Part shown: positions 14,911-24,500 of the stretch, piece after piece
How positions within the stretch are numbered: position 1 is the first letter of the stretch
How the letters are laid out: the number at the start of each line of letters is the position of its first letter
Assembly (NCBI GenBank): GCA_017428925.1
Contig: JAFRPY010000083.1
Location: 1 to 55,931 of the forward strand
Origin: Prevotella sp.
GTDB taxonomy: Bacteria > Bacteroidota > Bacteroidia > Bacteroidales > Bacteroidaceae
DNA length: 55,931 nucleotides
Reading direction: 5' to 3'
Notes under the pieces: generated by a model
The model's input: the letters and a program-made list of their open reading frames with translations, nothing else
The model's database searches: none
Told to the model about the DNA's origin: nothing
Program-made: the position numbers and the translations under genes

Positions 14911-17900
14911 TCACTCCATCATCACTACACCTTCTTGCTTCATGCCATCCATCTTGATACGGAGCGGCTTTTCGAAACGCACATGGCGCACATACTGGGT
15001 TTCTTCCACTGCTTCCATCGAGTCGAGCAGTTCCTTGTTATAGACACCGTCATGATTGTAACTGTTCACTGTGAAATATCCCACACCAAACGATGTCAGG
15101 TTCTGGAAGAAATGAGTACCCTGCGACGGATCCACACGATAGTTCTCCAATCCGGCCTCCACAATAATCCGGGCTGCAGAGATATGGGGCCACTTCACCG
15201 GGATGCCTAACCAATAGTCGCTACTGCCCCAACGGCCCGGACCAATCAGGATGTAGTTCTTGCCCTCGTCAAGAAATTTCCTGTTGATACGCTCAATGTC
15301 ATCGGCCACGTACGGATTGTTCTGGGCAGTGAATTTATCGTCGGTCTTCACATACACAACGTCGGTCACGTCTTCCGAAATGCCATGCCCCAACGAATTA
15401 TGTGAGCGCAGCAGACACTTCTCATCAGGTATCTTCGAGAGATCTTCGTCAAGCACCTGCTTAGAGTCGACCACAGGACGAATCTGCAGCAGATAGAACT
15501 CACCGCCAACACGCATCTTGCCATCGGCATCCCGAGTAGCCTGGTCGTCAATGTTGCAGGCCAGTTCTATCTCAACCGGTCGGCGCATACCTTCCTGACC
15601 ATACTTCATCGTCATCTGAAGCAGTTCGGGCAATGGGAACACCCCTTGCTGCAGCACTCCACTGAGCGAAATTATCTTGCGCCCACCTTCATAGTAACCG
15701 TCGTAGATACGTTGGTCGGTAAAGTCGAACGTCGATGATATATAGCGCAACGAACCGTCTTTGTCGGCCTCCTTCACTTTCAGTTTCTTGATGTTAAACC
15801 CATCATCCACCTTGAAGTCGTTGCCCACATGCTCGGTGTCAAGCGCATAGAAACGTGTCTGTGTCTCCTTCAGCGCAATGTCCATCTCACTCAACTGCAG
15901 AATCTGGTTGGGATGGTAGGGGCACACCCTAAGCGTCTGACCGCCGTCTACAATATATTTGCCCAGTCCCAAAGCCAGTGAGGCAATGCCTTCCTCAGCG
16001 GTTTCATCGTTGATGGGATAATAGTTCAGCGAACGCAGCACACCCGAAATGTTGGGATAGTAGTGACTGCCATACTGCTTGCCCACCACCTCTTGCAATA
16101 TCACGGCCATCTTCTCCTGGTCTATCACGTTCGAAGTGGCCATCATGTAAGCCTTTGAGTCTTTATAATATACTGACGCATAGACGCTCTTGATGGCGGC
16201 TGCCAGCATCTGCAGCATCTGGTACTTGTCTTCCAGATAGGGAATCATATATGTGGAATAAATTCCGGCAAAAGGCTGGTAGTGACTGTCCTCAAGCAGC
16301 GAACTGCTCCTGATGGCTATAGGCGAACGTGTGGCCTCGAAGAAGGTGAAGAAATCAGCAATATACTTGTCGGGCAGTTGAGCGCGGAGGAAGCTCTGAA
16401 GGATTTCCTCGTCGCTGGCGTCGCTCAGAGCAATCTGATAAAGGTTGTTGCTGTCCATGAACTCATCAAACACGTCGGTACAGAGCACCACCGTTTTCGG
16501 GATGCTCACCTTCACGTCCTCAAACTCCGTAAACTCCGGATGCTTTTTGATGATGTTGTCAAGGAAAGCCAGTCCCCTACCCTTACCGCCTAACGATCCG
16601 TCGCCGATACGGGCAAAATGGCTGTATGAGTCGAACTGATCGCGTTTAAACAGTGCCACCACACCGATATTCTTCATACGGCGATACTGTACGATAGCGT
16701 CGAAGATAATCTGACGGTGAGCATCCACGTCCTGCAATTTGTGCCAGGTGACGGTCTTCAGGAACTCCGAGACAGGGAAGATGGCTCGCGCACACAACCA
16801 GCGGCTCATGTGGTTGCGGCTCACGTGATAGAGCATCGAGTCGTTCGGGATGGTGAAAATGTTGTCCTGCAGTTCCTTCAGGTTCCTCACGCGCATAATC
16901 TCACGCTTGGTATTCGGGTCGCGGAAGATGAAGTCACCAAAACCGAAATGCTCTTCCAACAGGTTGCGAAGGTCGATGTTCATCTTCTTCGAGTTCTTGT
17001 CCACAAAAGCGATGCGGCGACTCTCGGCCTTCTCCCGGTTAGTGGTCTCGGTGCTCTGCATGATGAGCGGGATATACTCGTTCTGCTGACGAATGGCTTC
17101 CAGCAGCTTAAATCCTGCCTCTGGGTCTTTTTCAGCAGCCAATCCGCCTCCCTCTTTCAAATCGGGACTTTTTTTCGGAAAACGACAGTCGGAAATCACG
17201 CCCAGCGTATTGTCAGGGTATTTCGAATAGTATTCCCATGCCTCCTCGTAGTTTCGGGCAAGCACCACCTTAGGCCTTCCGCGCATGCGGAGGGTGGCCG
17301 AGTGGGGATTCAGAGCTTCGGTGGCGAACCTCTGGCTCTGGGCAAGGATATAACTGTAGAGATTGGGCAACACCGACGAATAGAAACGAATGCTGTCTTC
17401 CACGAGCAGTATCATCTGCACGCCGGCTTCCTTGATGTCGTGAGCCAGGTTCATCTTGTCCTCGATGAGCTTGATGATGGAGAGAATCAGGTTGGTATTG
17501 CCCAACCAGCAGAACACATAATCGAAAATCGACATGTCTTCATGCTCCATACGTCGCGTGATACCATGAGAGAAAGGCGTAAGCACCACACAGGGCATCT
17601 CAGGGAAATGCTTCTTCACGTCGCGGGCCACATCAAAGGCGTCGTTGTCGGCATTACCTGGCATACAAATCACCAAATCAAACTTTGTGCTACGAAGGGC
17701 CGAAGCGGCTTCGTCGATAGTCGACACCTGGGTGAACGAGGGTGGATAGCGCAGGCCCAGTTCGGTATATTCATTAAAAATCTTCTCGTCCACGCGCCCG
17801 TCGTCCTCCAGCATGAAGGCATCGTAAGGGTTGGCGATAATCAGCACATTATAGATGCGCCGTGTCATCAGATTGACAAACGACACGTCACGCAATATGA

Positions 17901-17934
17901 ATTTGTTCCACTGCTGCGGAATGTTATTTTCCAT
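14911..17934 (-). CDS. Tandem receiver-like domains fused to a PEP synthase/PPDK-type ATP-grasp domain
   Basis: With the ATG at 17932-17934 the protein has 1007 residues; the upstream in-frame start would place the promoter inside the gene. Residues 28-160 look like a receiver fold without the phosphoacceptor (LVICMPGNAD). Residues 173-330 look like a complete receiver: LLVEDS (E179, D180), GVISDCRFPKK (D249), IMQST, and FVDK (K313). The PPDK_N ATP-grasp part runs from about 430 to 822, with GGKGRGLAFL, PIAIRSSSLLEDS and FYLLQIRPV. The phosphohistidine swivel domain and PEP/pyruvate barrel of true PEP synthase are absent. Instead there is a 185-residue tail with IGPGRWGSSDYWLG and QGTHFFQNL. 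It is often labelled PEP synthase, but that reaction looks impossible here. Function unknown. Confidence 0.8.
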   Translation of the reverse strand: MENNIPQQWNKFILRDVSFVNLMTRRIYNVLIIANPYDAFMLEDDGRVDEKIFNEYTELGLRYPPSFTQVSTIDEAASALRSTKFDLVICMPGNADNDAFDVARDVKKHFPEMPCVVLTPFSHGITRRMEHEDMSIFDYVFCWLGNTNLILSIIKLIEDKMNLAHDIKEAGVQMILLVEDSIRFYSSVLPNLYSYILAQSQRFATEALNPHSATLRMRGRPKVVLARNYEEAWEYYSKYPDNTLGVISDCRFPKKSPDLKEGGGLAAEKDPEAGFKLLEAIRQQNEYIPLIMQSTETTNREKAESRRIAFVDKNSKKMNIDLRNLLEEHFGFGDFIFRDPNTKREIMRVRNLKELQDNIFTIPNDSMLYHVSRNHMSRWLCARAIFPVSEFLKTVTWHKLQDVDAHRQIIFDAIVQYRRMKNIGVVALFKRDQFDSYSHFARIGDGSLGGKGRGLAFLDNIIKKHPEFTEFEDVKVSIPKTVVLCTDVFDEFMDSNNLYQIALSDASDEEILQSFLRAQLPDKYIADFFTFFEATRSPIAIRSSSLLEDSHYQPFAGIYSTYMIPYLEDKYQMLQMLAAAIKSVYASVYYKDSKAYMMATSNVIDQEKMAVILQEVVGKQYGSHYYPNISGVLRSLNYYPINDETAEEGIASLALGLGKYIVDGGQTLRVCPYHPNQILQLSEMDIALKETQTRFYALDTEHVGNDFKVDDGFNIKKLKVKEADKDGSLRYISSTFDFTDQRIYDGYYEGGRKIISLSGVLQQGVFPLPELLQMTMKYGQEGMRRPVEIELACNIDDQATRDADGKMRVGGEFYLLQIRPVVDSKQVLDEDLSKIPDEKCLLRSHNSLGHGISEDVTDVVYVKTDDKFTAQNNPYVADDIERINRKFLDEGKNYILIGPGRWGSSDYWLGIPVKWPHISAARIIVEAGLENYRVDPSQGTHFFQNLTSFGVGYFTVNSYNHDGVYNKELLDSMEAVEETQYVRHVRFEKPLRIKMDGMKQEGVVMME

Positions 17935-17954
17935 AATTCTTATTATTGTCCGTG

Positions 17955-17986
17955 CAAAATTAAGAAAAATCATGCTAAAAGCCAAA
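17955..17986 (-). promoter_or_regulatory. Promoter of the receiver/ATP-grasp gene
   Basis: On the minus strand, TTTG (17983-17986), a 20-bp spacer, and TAATTTTG (17955-17962). The predicted start near 17948 lies 14 nt before the chosen ATG. Confidence 0.65.
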
Positions 17987-18045
17987 TAAATTTGACTTGA
18001 CATAATAAAAACAGTTATTCTGTTCTCACTTATTCATATTTTTCG

Positions 18046-18053
18046 TATCTTTG
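18046..18053 (+). promoter_or_regulatory. -7 element for the VanZ-like/AAA gene pair
   Basis: TATCTTTG at 18046-18053. The -33 box is not clear. It lies only 12 bp before the chosen ATG at 18066, so the leader would be very short. This rules out the TTG at 18051 as start. Confidence 0.5.
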
Positions 18054-18065
18054 CCACGAGAAGCA

Positions 18066-18494
18066 ATGAAACAGCCGCTACAGTTCTTCGCAGCAATCGT
18101 GCTGCTGGCCGTCGGCGGGGCCATCTACCTGCTCTACCGCCCTACCACCCTGTTGCTCTTCCGTATCATCAACGTTACGGGACTCAGCAAGCAGGTCGGA
18201 CAATGGAGAACAGCCGCCCAGGCATACAGCCTTCCCGACTTCACCGTCTACTGTCTGCCAAACGGACTTTGGGCTGCGGCCTACATCCTGCTCATCCACA
18301 GGTCTTACCGCAATCGGAGCGACGCCACCCGATTGGCATGGGCAGCAGTCATACCTGCCATAGGCATCATTTCCGAACTGCTTCAGGTCGTGGACATCGT
18401 ACCCGGCACACCCGACTGGAACGATGCGCTCTGCTACGCTGCCCCTTTTCTAATTTATATGATATACATTCGTTTAACAAAAAATCATTCATAG
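18066..18494 (+). CDS. VanZ-like membrane protein
   Basis: The protein has 142 residues. It has an N-terminal membrane helix (FFAAIVLLAVGGAIYLLY), two or three more helices, and a C-terminal block SELLQVVDIVPGTPDWNDALCYAAPFLIY. That block fits the VanZ-like pattern (E-x-x-Q ... D-x-x-D ... N/G). Function in this family is poorly known outside teicoplanin resistance. The AAA ATPase gene starts 1 bp after its stop, so the two are likely co-expressed. Confidence 0.6.
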   Translation: MKQPLQFFAAIVLLAVGGAIYLLYRPTTLLLFRIINVTGLSKQVGQWRTAAQAYSLPDFTVYCLPNGLWAAAYILLIHRSYRNRSDATRLAWAAVIPAIGIISELLQVVDIVPGTPDWNDALCYAAPFLIYMIYIRLTKNHS

Positions 18495-18495
18495 T

Positions 18496-19548
18496 ATGGA
18501 ATTCAATTTGAATACACTCAAAAACAACAAAGCCATCGTCATCGTCGGCCTGTTCGTATTACTGGCCATCGTAACATGGGTAACCCCTGTTTCCGAAGAT
18601 GCTGACCAGGAGAAGAAAGAACTCGCCGAGGAAAATCGGAACATCAAGAAAATCATTGCTGATAAAGCAGACTCACTCATCAATGCAATGGACAAAGAAG
18701 ATAAAGAGAATGTCACCAAGAACGATCCGCTCGAGCGCGACCCCTATGAAGAACTCGACGAACTGATCGGACTTGAGGATGTGAAAGCCGAAGTGCATTC
18801 ACTGGCCAACTTCGTGAAGGTGCAGAAACAGCGCGAAAAACAGGGACTCAAGTCACCCAAACTGTCTTACCATTTAGTGTTCACTGGAAGTCCGGGAACC
18901 GGCAAGACTACCGTCGCTCGTATCATTGCGCGTATCTACAAGGACCTCGGCATATTGAAACGGGGACACACCGTAGAGACCGACCGTTCGGGACTGGTGG
19001 CAAAATACATGGGACAGACGGCCCAACAAACCAACCACGTTGTCGACTCAGCACTCAATGGCGTGCTCTTCATTGATGAAGCCTACTCACTGGTTCCCGA
19101 TGGGAACATGAGTGGCGACTATGGTCAAGAAGCCATATCTACCCTCCTGAAGCGCATGGAAGACGACCGCGACCGCCTCGTGGTCATCATAGCCGGCTAT
19201 CCCAAGGAGATGAAACGATTCATCGACTCCAATCCCGGTCTACAGTCGCGCTTCACTCGCTACATCAACTTCCCTGACTACACCTCAAAGGAACTTTTCG
19301 AAATCTTCGTCAAACTCTACCTGAAGAAAAACCAGTACACCATCACCGACGATGCCGCTGCCTATCTCCGCAAATCCCTCGACGAGGCTGTAGCCCATAA
19401 GGACAGGAATTTCGGAAATGCCCGTTACGTGCGCAATGTCTTCGAAAAGGCCATACAGGAACAGGCCAACCGCGTCTCAACCCTAAAGAACGCCACCGCC
19501 AAAGACCTCACCGAAATCACCATAGAGGACATCGAAAAGGCCCTCTAA
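18496..19548 (+). CDS. Membrane-anchored AAA ATPase (CbxX/CfxQ/SpoVK-like)
   Basis: The protein has 350 residues. One N-terminal membrane helix (about 12-30) and a charged, probably coiled segment (33-75) precede a single AAA module. Walker A is GSPGTGKTT (131-139), Walker B is VLFIDEAY (D194, E195), and arginine-finger candidates are R252/R255 in LQSRFTRYINFP. The family remodels protein complexes, for example as Rubisco activase CbbX. Here no target gene is obvious. It is translationally close to the VanZ-like gene upstream. Confidence 0.85.
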   Translation: MEFNLNTLKNNKAIVIVGLFVLLAIVTWVTPVSEDADQEKKELAEENRNIKKIIADKADSLINAMDKEDKENVTKNDPLERDPYEELDELIGLEDVKAEVHSLANFVKVQKQREKQGLKSPKLSYHLVFTGSPGTGKTTVARIIARIYKDLGILKRGHTVETDRSGLVAKYMGQTAQQTNHVVDSALNGVLFIDEAYSLVPDGNMSGDYGQEAISTLLKRMEDDRDRLVVIIAGYPKEMKRFIDSNPGLQSRFTRYINFPDYTSKELFEIFVKLYLKKNQYTITDDAAAYLRKSLDEAVAHKDRNFGNARYVRNVFEKAIQEQANRVSTLKNATAKDLTEITIEDIEKAL

Positions 19549-19588
19549 AAGAATATGCAAAAAAAATGCGGAAATAAGTGGGGAAAGA

Positions 19589-19620
19589 TTTGGAAGTTTC
19601 ATAGAAAAGACTTAATTTTG
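19589..19620 (+). promoter_or_regulatory. gdhA promoter
   Basis: TTTG (19589-19592), a 20-bp spacer and TAATTTTG (19613-19620), 49 bp before the ATG. Confidence 0.65.
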
Positions 19621-19669
19621 CCATATCAACTATGACATTCCTTAAGTTTAACTAAAAATACAAATTACT

Positions 19670-21010
19670 ATGAACGTCGAAAGAATCATGCAGCAGTTGG
19701 AGTTCAAGCATCCAGGTGAAGCAGAGTATCTGCAAGCCGTCAGGGAAGTGCTCGAATCTATCGTCGATGTCTACAACCAGCACCCCGAGTTCGAAAAGGC
19801 AAAAATCGTAGAACGGCTCGTCGAGCCAGAACGTATCACTACTTTCCGCGTGCCCTGGGTCGACGACAAGGGCGAAGTGCAGGTGAACATCGGCTACCGT
19901 GTGCAGTTCAACAGCGCCATCGGTCCCTACAAGGGCGGACTGCGCTTCCACCGCTCGGTTAACCTGAGCATACTGAAGTTCCTTGGTTTCGAGCAGACCT
20001 TCAAGAACGCCCTGACCACCCTGCCCATGGGCGGCGGCAAGGGCGGCAGCGACTTCTCGCCGCGCGGCAAGAGCAACGCCGAGATTATGCGCTTCTGCCA
20101 GGCTTTCATGCTCGAACTATATAAGGTTATCGGTCCCGACATGGACGTGCCAGCTGGCGACATCGGCGTGGGCGGACGCGAAATCGGTTACCTCTTCGGA
20201 ATGTACAAGAAAATCACCGGACAGTTCCATGGGGCAACGCTCACCGGAAAGGGAATCGAATGGGGTGGTTCCATCCTGCGCCCTGAGGCCACGGGCTTTG
20301 GCGCCCTCTACTTCGTGAACCACATGTTGAAGACCCACGGACTCGACATCAAGGGCAAGACCATTGCCCTCTCCGGCTTCGGCAACGTGGCATGGGGTGC
20401 AGCCACAAAGGCCACACAGCTTGGCGCGAAGGTCATCACCATCTCCGGTCCCGACGGATACATCTACGATCCCGACGGCATCAGCGGCGAGAAAATCGAT
20501 TATCTGCTCGAACTCCGCGCATCGGGCAACGACATCTGCGAGCCCTACGCTGAAGAGTTCGAGGGCGCACAGTTCTTCGAGGACAAACGCCCGTGGGAGC
20601 AGAAGGCAGACATCTACCTGCCCTGTGCCACCCAGAACGAACTCAACGGCGACGATGCCGATATGATTCTCGCAAACAAACCGCTGTGCGTAGCCGAAGT
20701 CAGCAACATGGGCTGCACAGCCGAAGCCGTCAGCAAGTTCATTGCAGCCGGACAGCTGTTTGCACCTGGCAAGGCCGTCAACGCCGGTGGCGTGGCCACA
20801 TCAGGCCTGGAGATGACACAGAATTCGGAACGCATCGCCTGGTCGGGTGAAGAAGTCGACAAGAAACTTCATCAGATTATGGCAGGCATTCACGAGCAGT
20901 GCGTCAAATACGGCCGCCGCCCCGACGGCTATGTCGACTATGTGAAAGGCGCCAACATCGCCGGCTTCATGAAGGTTGCCAATGCCATGATGGCGCAAGG
21001 CATCGTTTAA
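19670..21010 (+). CDS. gdhA: Glutamate dehydrogenase, hexameric, probably NADP-specific
   Basis: The protein has 446 residues, typical for the bacterial hexameric enzyme that makes glutamate from 2-oxoglutarate and ammonia. Substrate-binding blocks include GPYKGGLRFH and LPMGGGKGGSDF, with the catalytic Asp in VPAGDIGVGGREIGYL. The Rossmann motif is LSGFGNVAWGA. NADP preference is inferred from overall similarity to the anabolic group. It is a single-gene unit with its own promoter and a following hairpin. Confidence 0.95.
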   Translation: MNVERIMQQLEFKHPGEAEYLQAVREVLESIVDVYNQHPEFEKAKIVERLVEPERITTFRVPWVDDKGEVQVNIGYRVQFNSAIGPYKGGLRFHRSVNLSILKFLGFEQTFKNALTTLPMGGGKGGSDFSPRGKSNAEIMRFCQAFMLELYKVIGPDMDVPAGDIGVGGREIGYLFGMYKKITGQFHGATLTGKGIEWGGSILRPEATGFGALYFVNHMLKTHGLDIKGKTIALSGFGNVAWGAATKATQLGAKVITISGPDGYIYDPDGISGEKIDYLLELRASGNDICEPYAEEFEGAQFFEDKRPWEQKADIYLPCATQNELNGDDADMILANKPLCVAEVSNMGCTAEAVSKFIAAGQLFAPGKAVNAGGVATSGLEMTQNSERIAWSGEEVDKKLHQIMAGIHEQCVKYGRRPDGYVDYVKGANIAGFMKVANAMMAQGIV

Positions 21011-21015
21011 GGACA

Positions 21016-21043
21016 ATGGGGATGAGCAGCCGCTCATCCCCAT
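21016..21043 (+). terminator. Hairpin after gdhA
   Basis: A perfect 12-bp stem, ATGGGGATGAGC (21016-21027) with GCTCATCCCCAT (21032-21043), 6 bp after the stop. The following tract (CATTATATTTA) is only moderately T-rich. Confidence 0.6.
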
Positions 21044-21074
21044 CATTATATTTACCCCCAAACCGTCAGGTGTC

Positions 21075-21091
21075 CTGCGGTCGTACCGCAG
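21075..21091. repeat. Short inverted repeat
   Basis: CTGCGGT and ACCGCAG with a 3-nt loop, between the gdhA hairpin and the GC-rich repeats. No function is assigned. Confidence 0.35.
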
Positions 21092-21107
21092 AGAAACTAA
21101 AATTTGT

Positions 21108-21175
21108 CCCCCTCCCTACGGGGGAAAGGCTACGGGTAGGCTCTCCCCTCCCTTCGGGAGGGGCGGGGGGTGGGT
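21108..21175. repeat. Two GC-rich REP-like units in direct orientation
   Basis: Unit 1 (21108-21140) has a CCCCCTCCC/GGGGG hairpin and a degenerate tail. Unit 2 (21142-21175) is CTCCCCTCCCTTCGGGAGGGG followed by a G-rich GTGGG tail. They belong to the family seen at 3286-3371 and 7298-7335. Here they are tandem rather than inverted. Confidence 0.6.
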
Positions 21176-21203
21176 TTGAGGGTATGTAAGCTGAGTATAT
21201 ATT

Positions 21204-21236
21204 AAGAGGAGTCCACCCTATCGGTGAACTCCTCTT
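21204..21236. terminator. Hairpin between convergent gdhA and the small-peptide gene
   Basis: AAGAGGAGTcCACC (21204-21217) pairs with GGTGaACTCCTCTT (21223-21236), one mismatch. It is placed to end the leftward peptide transcript. The T-tract is weak on both sides. Confidence 0.55.
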
Positions 21237-21274
21237 TCAGATTAATTCATATTGTAGAATTATTTACGCTCGAA

Positions 21275-21502
21275 TCAGTCCTCATCGTCAGAAAATATGT
21301 CCTTCGAGAAAGTATCTTCTTCCCACAGCGCGATGCCGGTTTCCTTGGAACCCATGCCGCCAGGGCCTGAAGGAGGGCCACTGGAGCCACCTGTCCCAGC
21401 TCCGTCACCGCCCGAGTTGTAGCCTTCGCTACTGCCAGCCATCATAACCGACGGCTCAACAAACATTTTCGTTACAATTGGTTGAACATACGTCTTTTTC
21501 AT
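21275..21502 (-). CDS. Small Gly-rich, acidic-tailed protein paired with the secreted protein
   Basis: The protein has 75 residues: MKKTYVQPIVTKMF at the N-terminus, an AGSS junction near 22-25, a Gly/Ser/Pro-rich middle (about 28-52) and a Trp-containing acidic tail (ALWEEDTFSKDIFSDDED). There is no signal peptide or membrane helix. It starts 21 bp after the stop of the 1641-residue secreted protein on the same strand. The gene at 45894-46148 has the same plan and the same position behind another large secreted protein. Function unknown. Confidence 0.65.
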   Translation of the reverse strand: MKKTYVQPIVTKMFVEPSVMMAGSSEGYNSGGDGAGTGGSSGPPSGPGGMGSKETGIALWEEDTFSKDIFSDDED

Positions 21503-21523
21503 TTCCTTATATCTCCTCCAATT

Positions 21524-24500
21524 TTACTTAACAATATACTTCTTGCCATTGACGACATAGATGCCCTTGCCGAGGCTCTGCAGTGATCCTGTCTCGCTGA
21601 CCACCTGGCCACTCATGTTATAAACCTTACCGGCAGTAGCAAATCCCTGCATGTCGGCCTGCACGTCACTGATACCTGTGGTCTCGGTTTCGCTGTCGTC
21701 ACCGAAATCAACCATCAGCACACCCTTTGCCTGAGCACCTGAATTCTTGTCGGTCAACATAAGGTCATATTCCGGCCATGTATTGTTTTCACCTATCAGG
21801 CCGATGATGGCAGCGTATGAGGCAATCGGGTTGTTCTGTCCCCATGCTTCACCCCACGACTGCTCGTAGCGATACCAAAGGCTCTCGCCTGTCTTCGGAA
21901 CCCAGAGGAAATAACTGTACATGGGAAGTGCTACAGTAGAAGCAGACACGTCGTAGTAGCCCTTGAACTTATACTTCAGATCACCGCCTCCGGCATTACC
22001 TGTAGTAGGAACAATCCATTCATTATTTGGAGCTTCATTAGTGGTAGAGACACCAGCAGACTGAAGTTCATTCATGGCGTAAGTACGGATGTTCTCAGTT
22101 CCTAACGGCACGAACACCTTCAGGTGATAAGGATAGCCAGCCTTCATAATGTACTTGTCGGTATTCTCTTCCCATTCGCCTACGTTTGTAGCGGAAGAAG
22201 ACCAAGTGTAACTGCCGTTTATCTTCCAGTTATATACCTTGCCGTCCTCATCGGTTGCAGCCTTTGTCACCATGCCTTCGGTGAACTGCAGCGTAATCAT
22301 ACCGCCATTGGCCTTGTAGCGATTCTTCACGTCAATGTTTGCCAGTTCCTCGGCAGTTTTCTTCACATAGACACCGTCCTCTATCACATACTCACCCAGA
22401 TTATCCTGTTTGTATGTCACGTTGCGTTTAACGCTGGTCAGCGTGCTGACCGTAGGCAGCAGCGTTGCGGCATCGGTAGCCACCTCACCGTTTTCATCCA
22501 CGCCATCGGCAGCATTTGCGATGGGATAACCCTCAGCGTCCACGATAATCTTCTTGTTGGTAGCAGAGACAGAATGTGTTACGGCATACATGTCAACCAT
22601 CTGGTTGTAGGTCATGTTATAAGGAATACACATGGTGTTCCAAGGCTTATACTCGAACTTCTCTGCATAACTCCAACTGCCCACGAGTACGAACTGGTGC
22701 CAGCCGATGTAGTCGGTGTAGGTCTCGCCAGCGGGTGAGCCGAAAGCTGTATAGTGGGCATTGCCCTGCTCCTGAGTGATTGCGTTACCTTCGGCAGCGT
22801 AAGTGTTGCTCACCACGCCGTTGGTGTCGTAAGTAGGCTCGGTTGCGCCATCCACATAGGGCATCCATGCACCGTCAAGATAGCCCGTGCAAGCCAAAGC
22901 ATAGGCACGATTAATCTGGCTCAGTGTTGGCCAGGTGAGCACGTTGCCACGGTCGTCTTCCTTACCTTCACGGTCACGCATGGAATAAACGCGCTCGATG
23001 TCGGTGAGTTTCTTCACGTCGGCAAGGGTGTAATTAGCTGTCCAGTGGAGCACGCCAAAGGCCTTGTCGCTCGTATTATCTGAATCCTTTCCATAGTCTG
23101 TGCGCTGACCCATACCGTCATGCTGGTCGTTGAATCCGCCCCAGCCATAGTAAGTACCCGAGCCGAAAGCATCTTTCTGACACGCGGGAACGGCATCAGA
23201 AGTGACATAGACATCGGTGAAATGCTCCACGTTGGCAAAGGCACCAGCCTCAAGCAACGTCAGCGATGGCGGCAGTGTGATGGTGTTGCCGCCTGCCGCA
23301 CCGGTAAGACTGCCCCCATATTCCTCGTATGCCGCGCCAGAACCGTTGCCATTTGCCACCCTGGTAGTGGTGACACGCATCAGGGAGTTGTCGTGAGCAA
23401 ACACGAAAGCACCAATCTCACGATACTGGCCAGGGATGCAGATGCTGCTCAGAGCGTAAATACCATCTCTCAGACTTGCTGCGGGCAAACGCCAGACACT
23501 GGCATCAGTCGGCAGACGCAGGTATTCAAAGTCCTTATTGCTCGATGACTGCATGTAACTCATAGTATTGAAACTCAGGTCGTCCTGATAGGTATTGTCG
23601 TATGTATATATCTTGGCCTGTCCATCAGAAGGTTCCGCGTCATACTGTTTCAAGGTGACACCCGTGATGTCGAGACCCTTGAAATAGGTGGCAATCCTGC
23701 CATTCAATGCACCTTGGATGGATGCATTGTTTATCTGGGCAAGCCCAGTGGCAATAGTCGGTACAAGTCCCGTAACTCCACCCTCTGTTGTTTCGGCATA
23801 GGTAAACGTGTAGTGACCGTTGGCATCGAAACAGTTGGTGTTAGCCGAAAGGTCGCGGGCGTTCATCTCACCAGCCGCTGTGACATATTCAATGCCTGTG
23901 GCTTTAGCAAGACAACTCATGATGTTCACCATGCCGCCCTCCTGATAAGACTGCAGGTAGAGATGCTTATTAGTGGTGTCATACTTACCAACGCCGAGCA
24001 GACCCGTGCACTGGCTTGCCTTGAACGAAGCCACGTCGTAGTCGCTGTTATAGGGAAGTGCAAGATACTGAATGTACTGGTTCTGAAGGCTGTTCATGTC
24101 AGAACTGCTTGAAAGTATTGCTCCCGAGAGGTCGAGCACGCTGTTGCGCATCACGTTGATGGCTGCAATATCAGAAGAATTCACATTGCCCACGATGACC
24201 GTGCGGTCAGCATATTTCTGCAAGTCAGAAACGAGGTTTGCAGCACCGCTCAACTTTCCTGCCGTGCGGATATAAGTGATGTTTGCCGTGGTTCCGTTCT
24301 CCTCGAAGCCAGTTCCGTTATCCGATGCATAAGCGGCGGTGTTCAGCGAGCGTCCGTCATAATACGCCTGAGTGGCGTATGGCGCAGCAGCACCTTTATA
24401 GGTGGAAACCACCCAGATGTTTTCGTTGTATTTATACGGAGTAGAGTTGTCATCTGCAGTGAAGTCATAACTTGATGATGTTGAGTTTTGCTGAACCACG

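Noticed and set aside
14911-17934. Annotation as phosphoenolpyruvate synthase
   Set aside because: Only the ATP-grasp part is present. The phosphohistidine and PEP/pyruvate-binding domains needed for the reaction are missing.
16717-18000. 427-codon plus-strand frame opposite the receiver/ATP-grasp gene
   Set aside because: The minus-strand protein has clear domains and a matching promoter; the plus frame is a His/Val-rich shadow.
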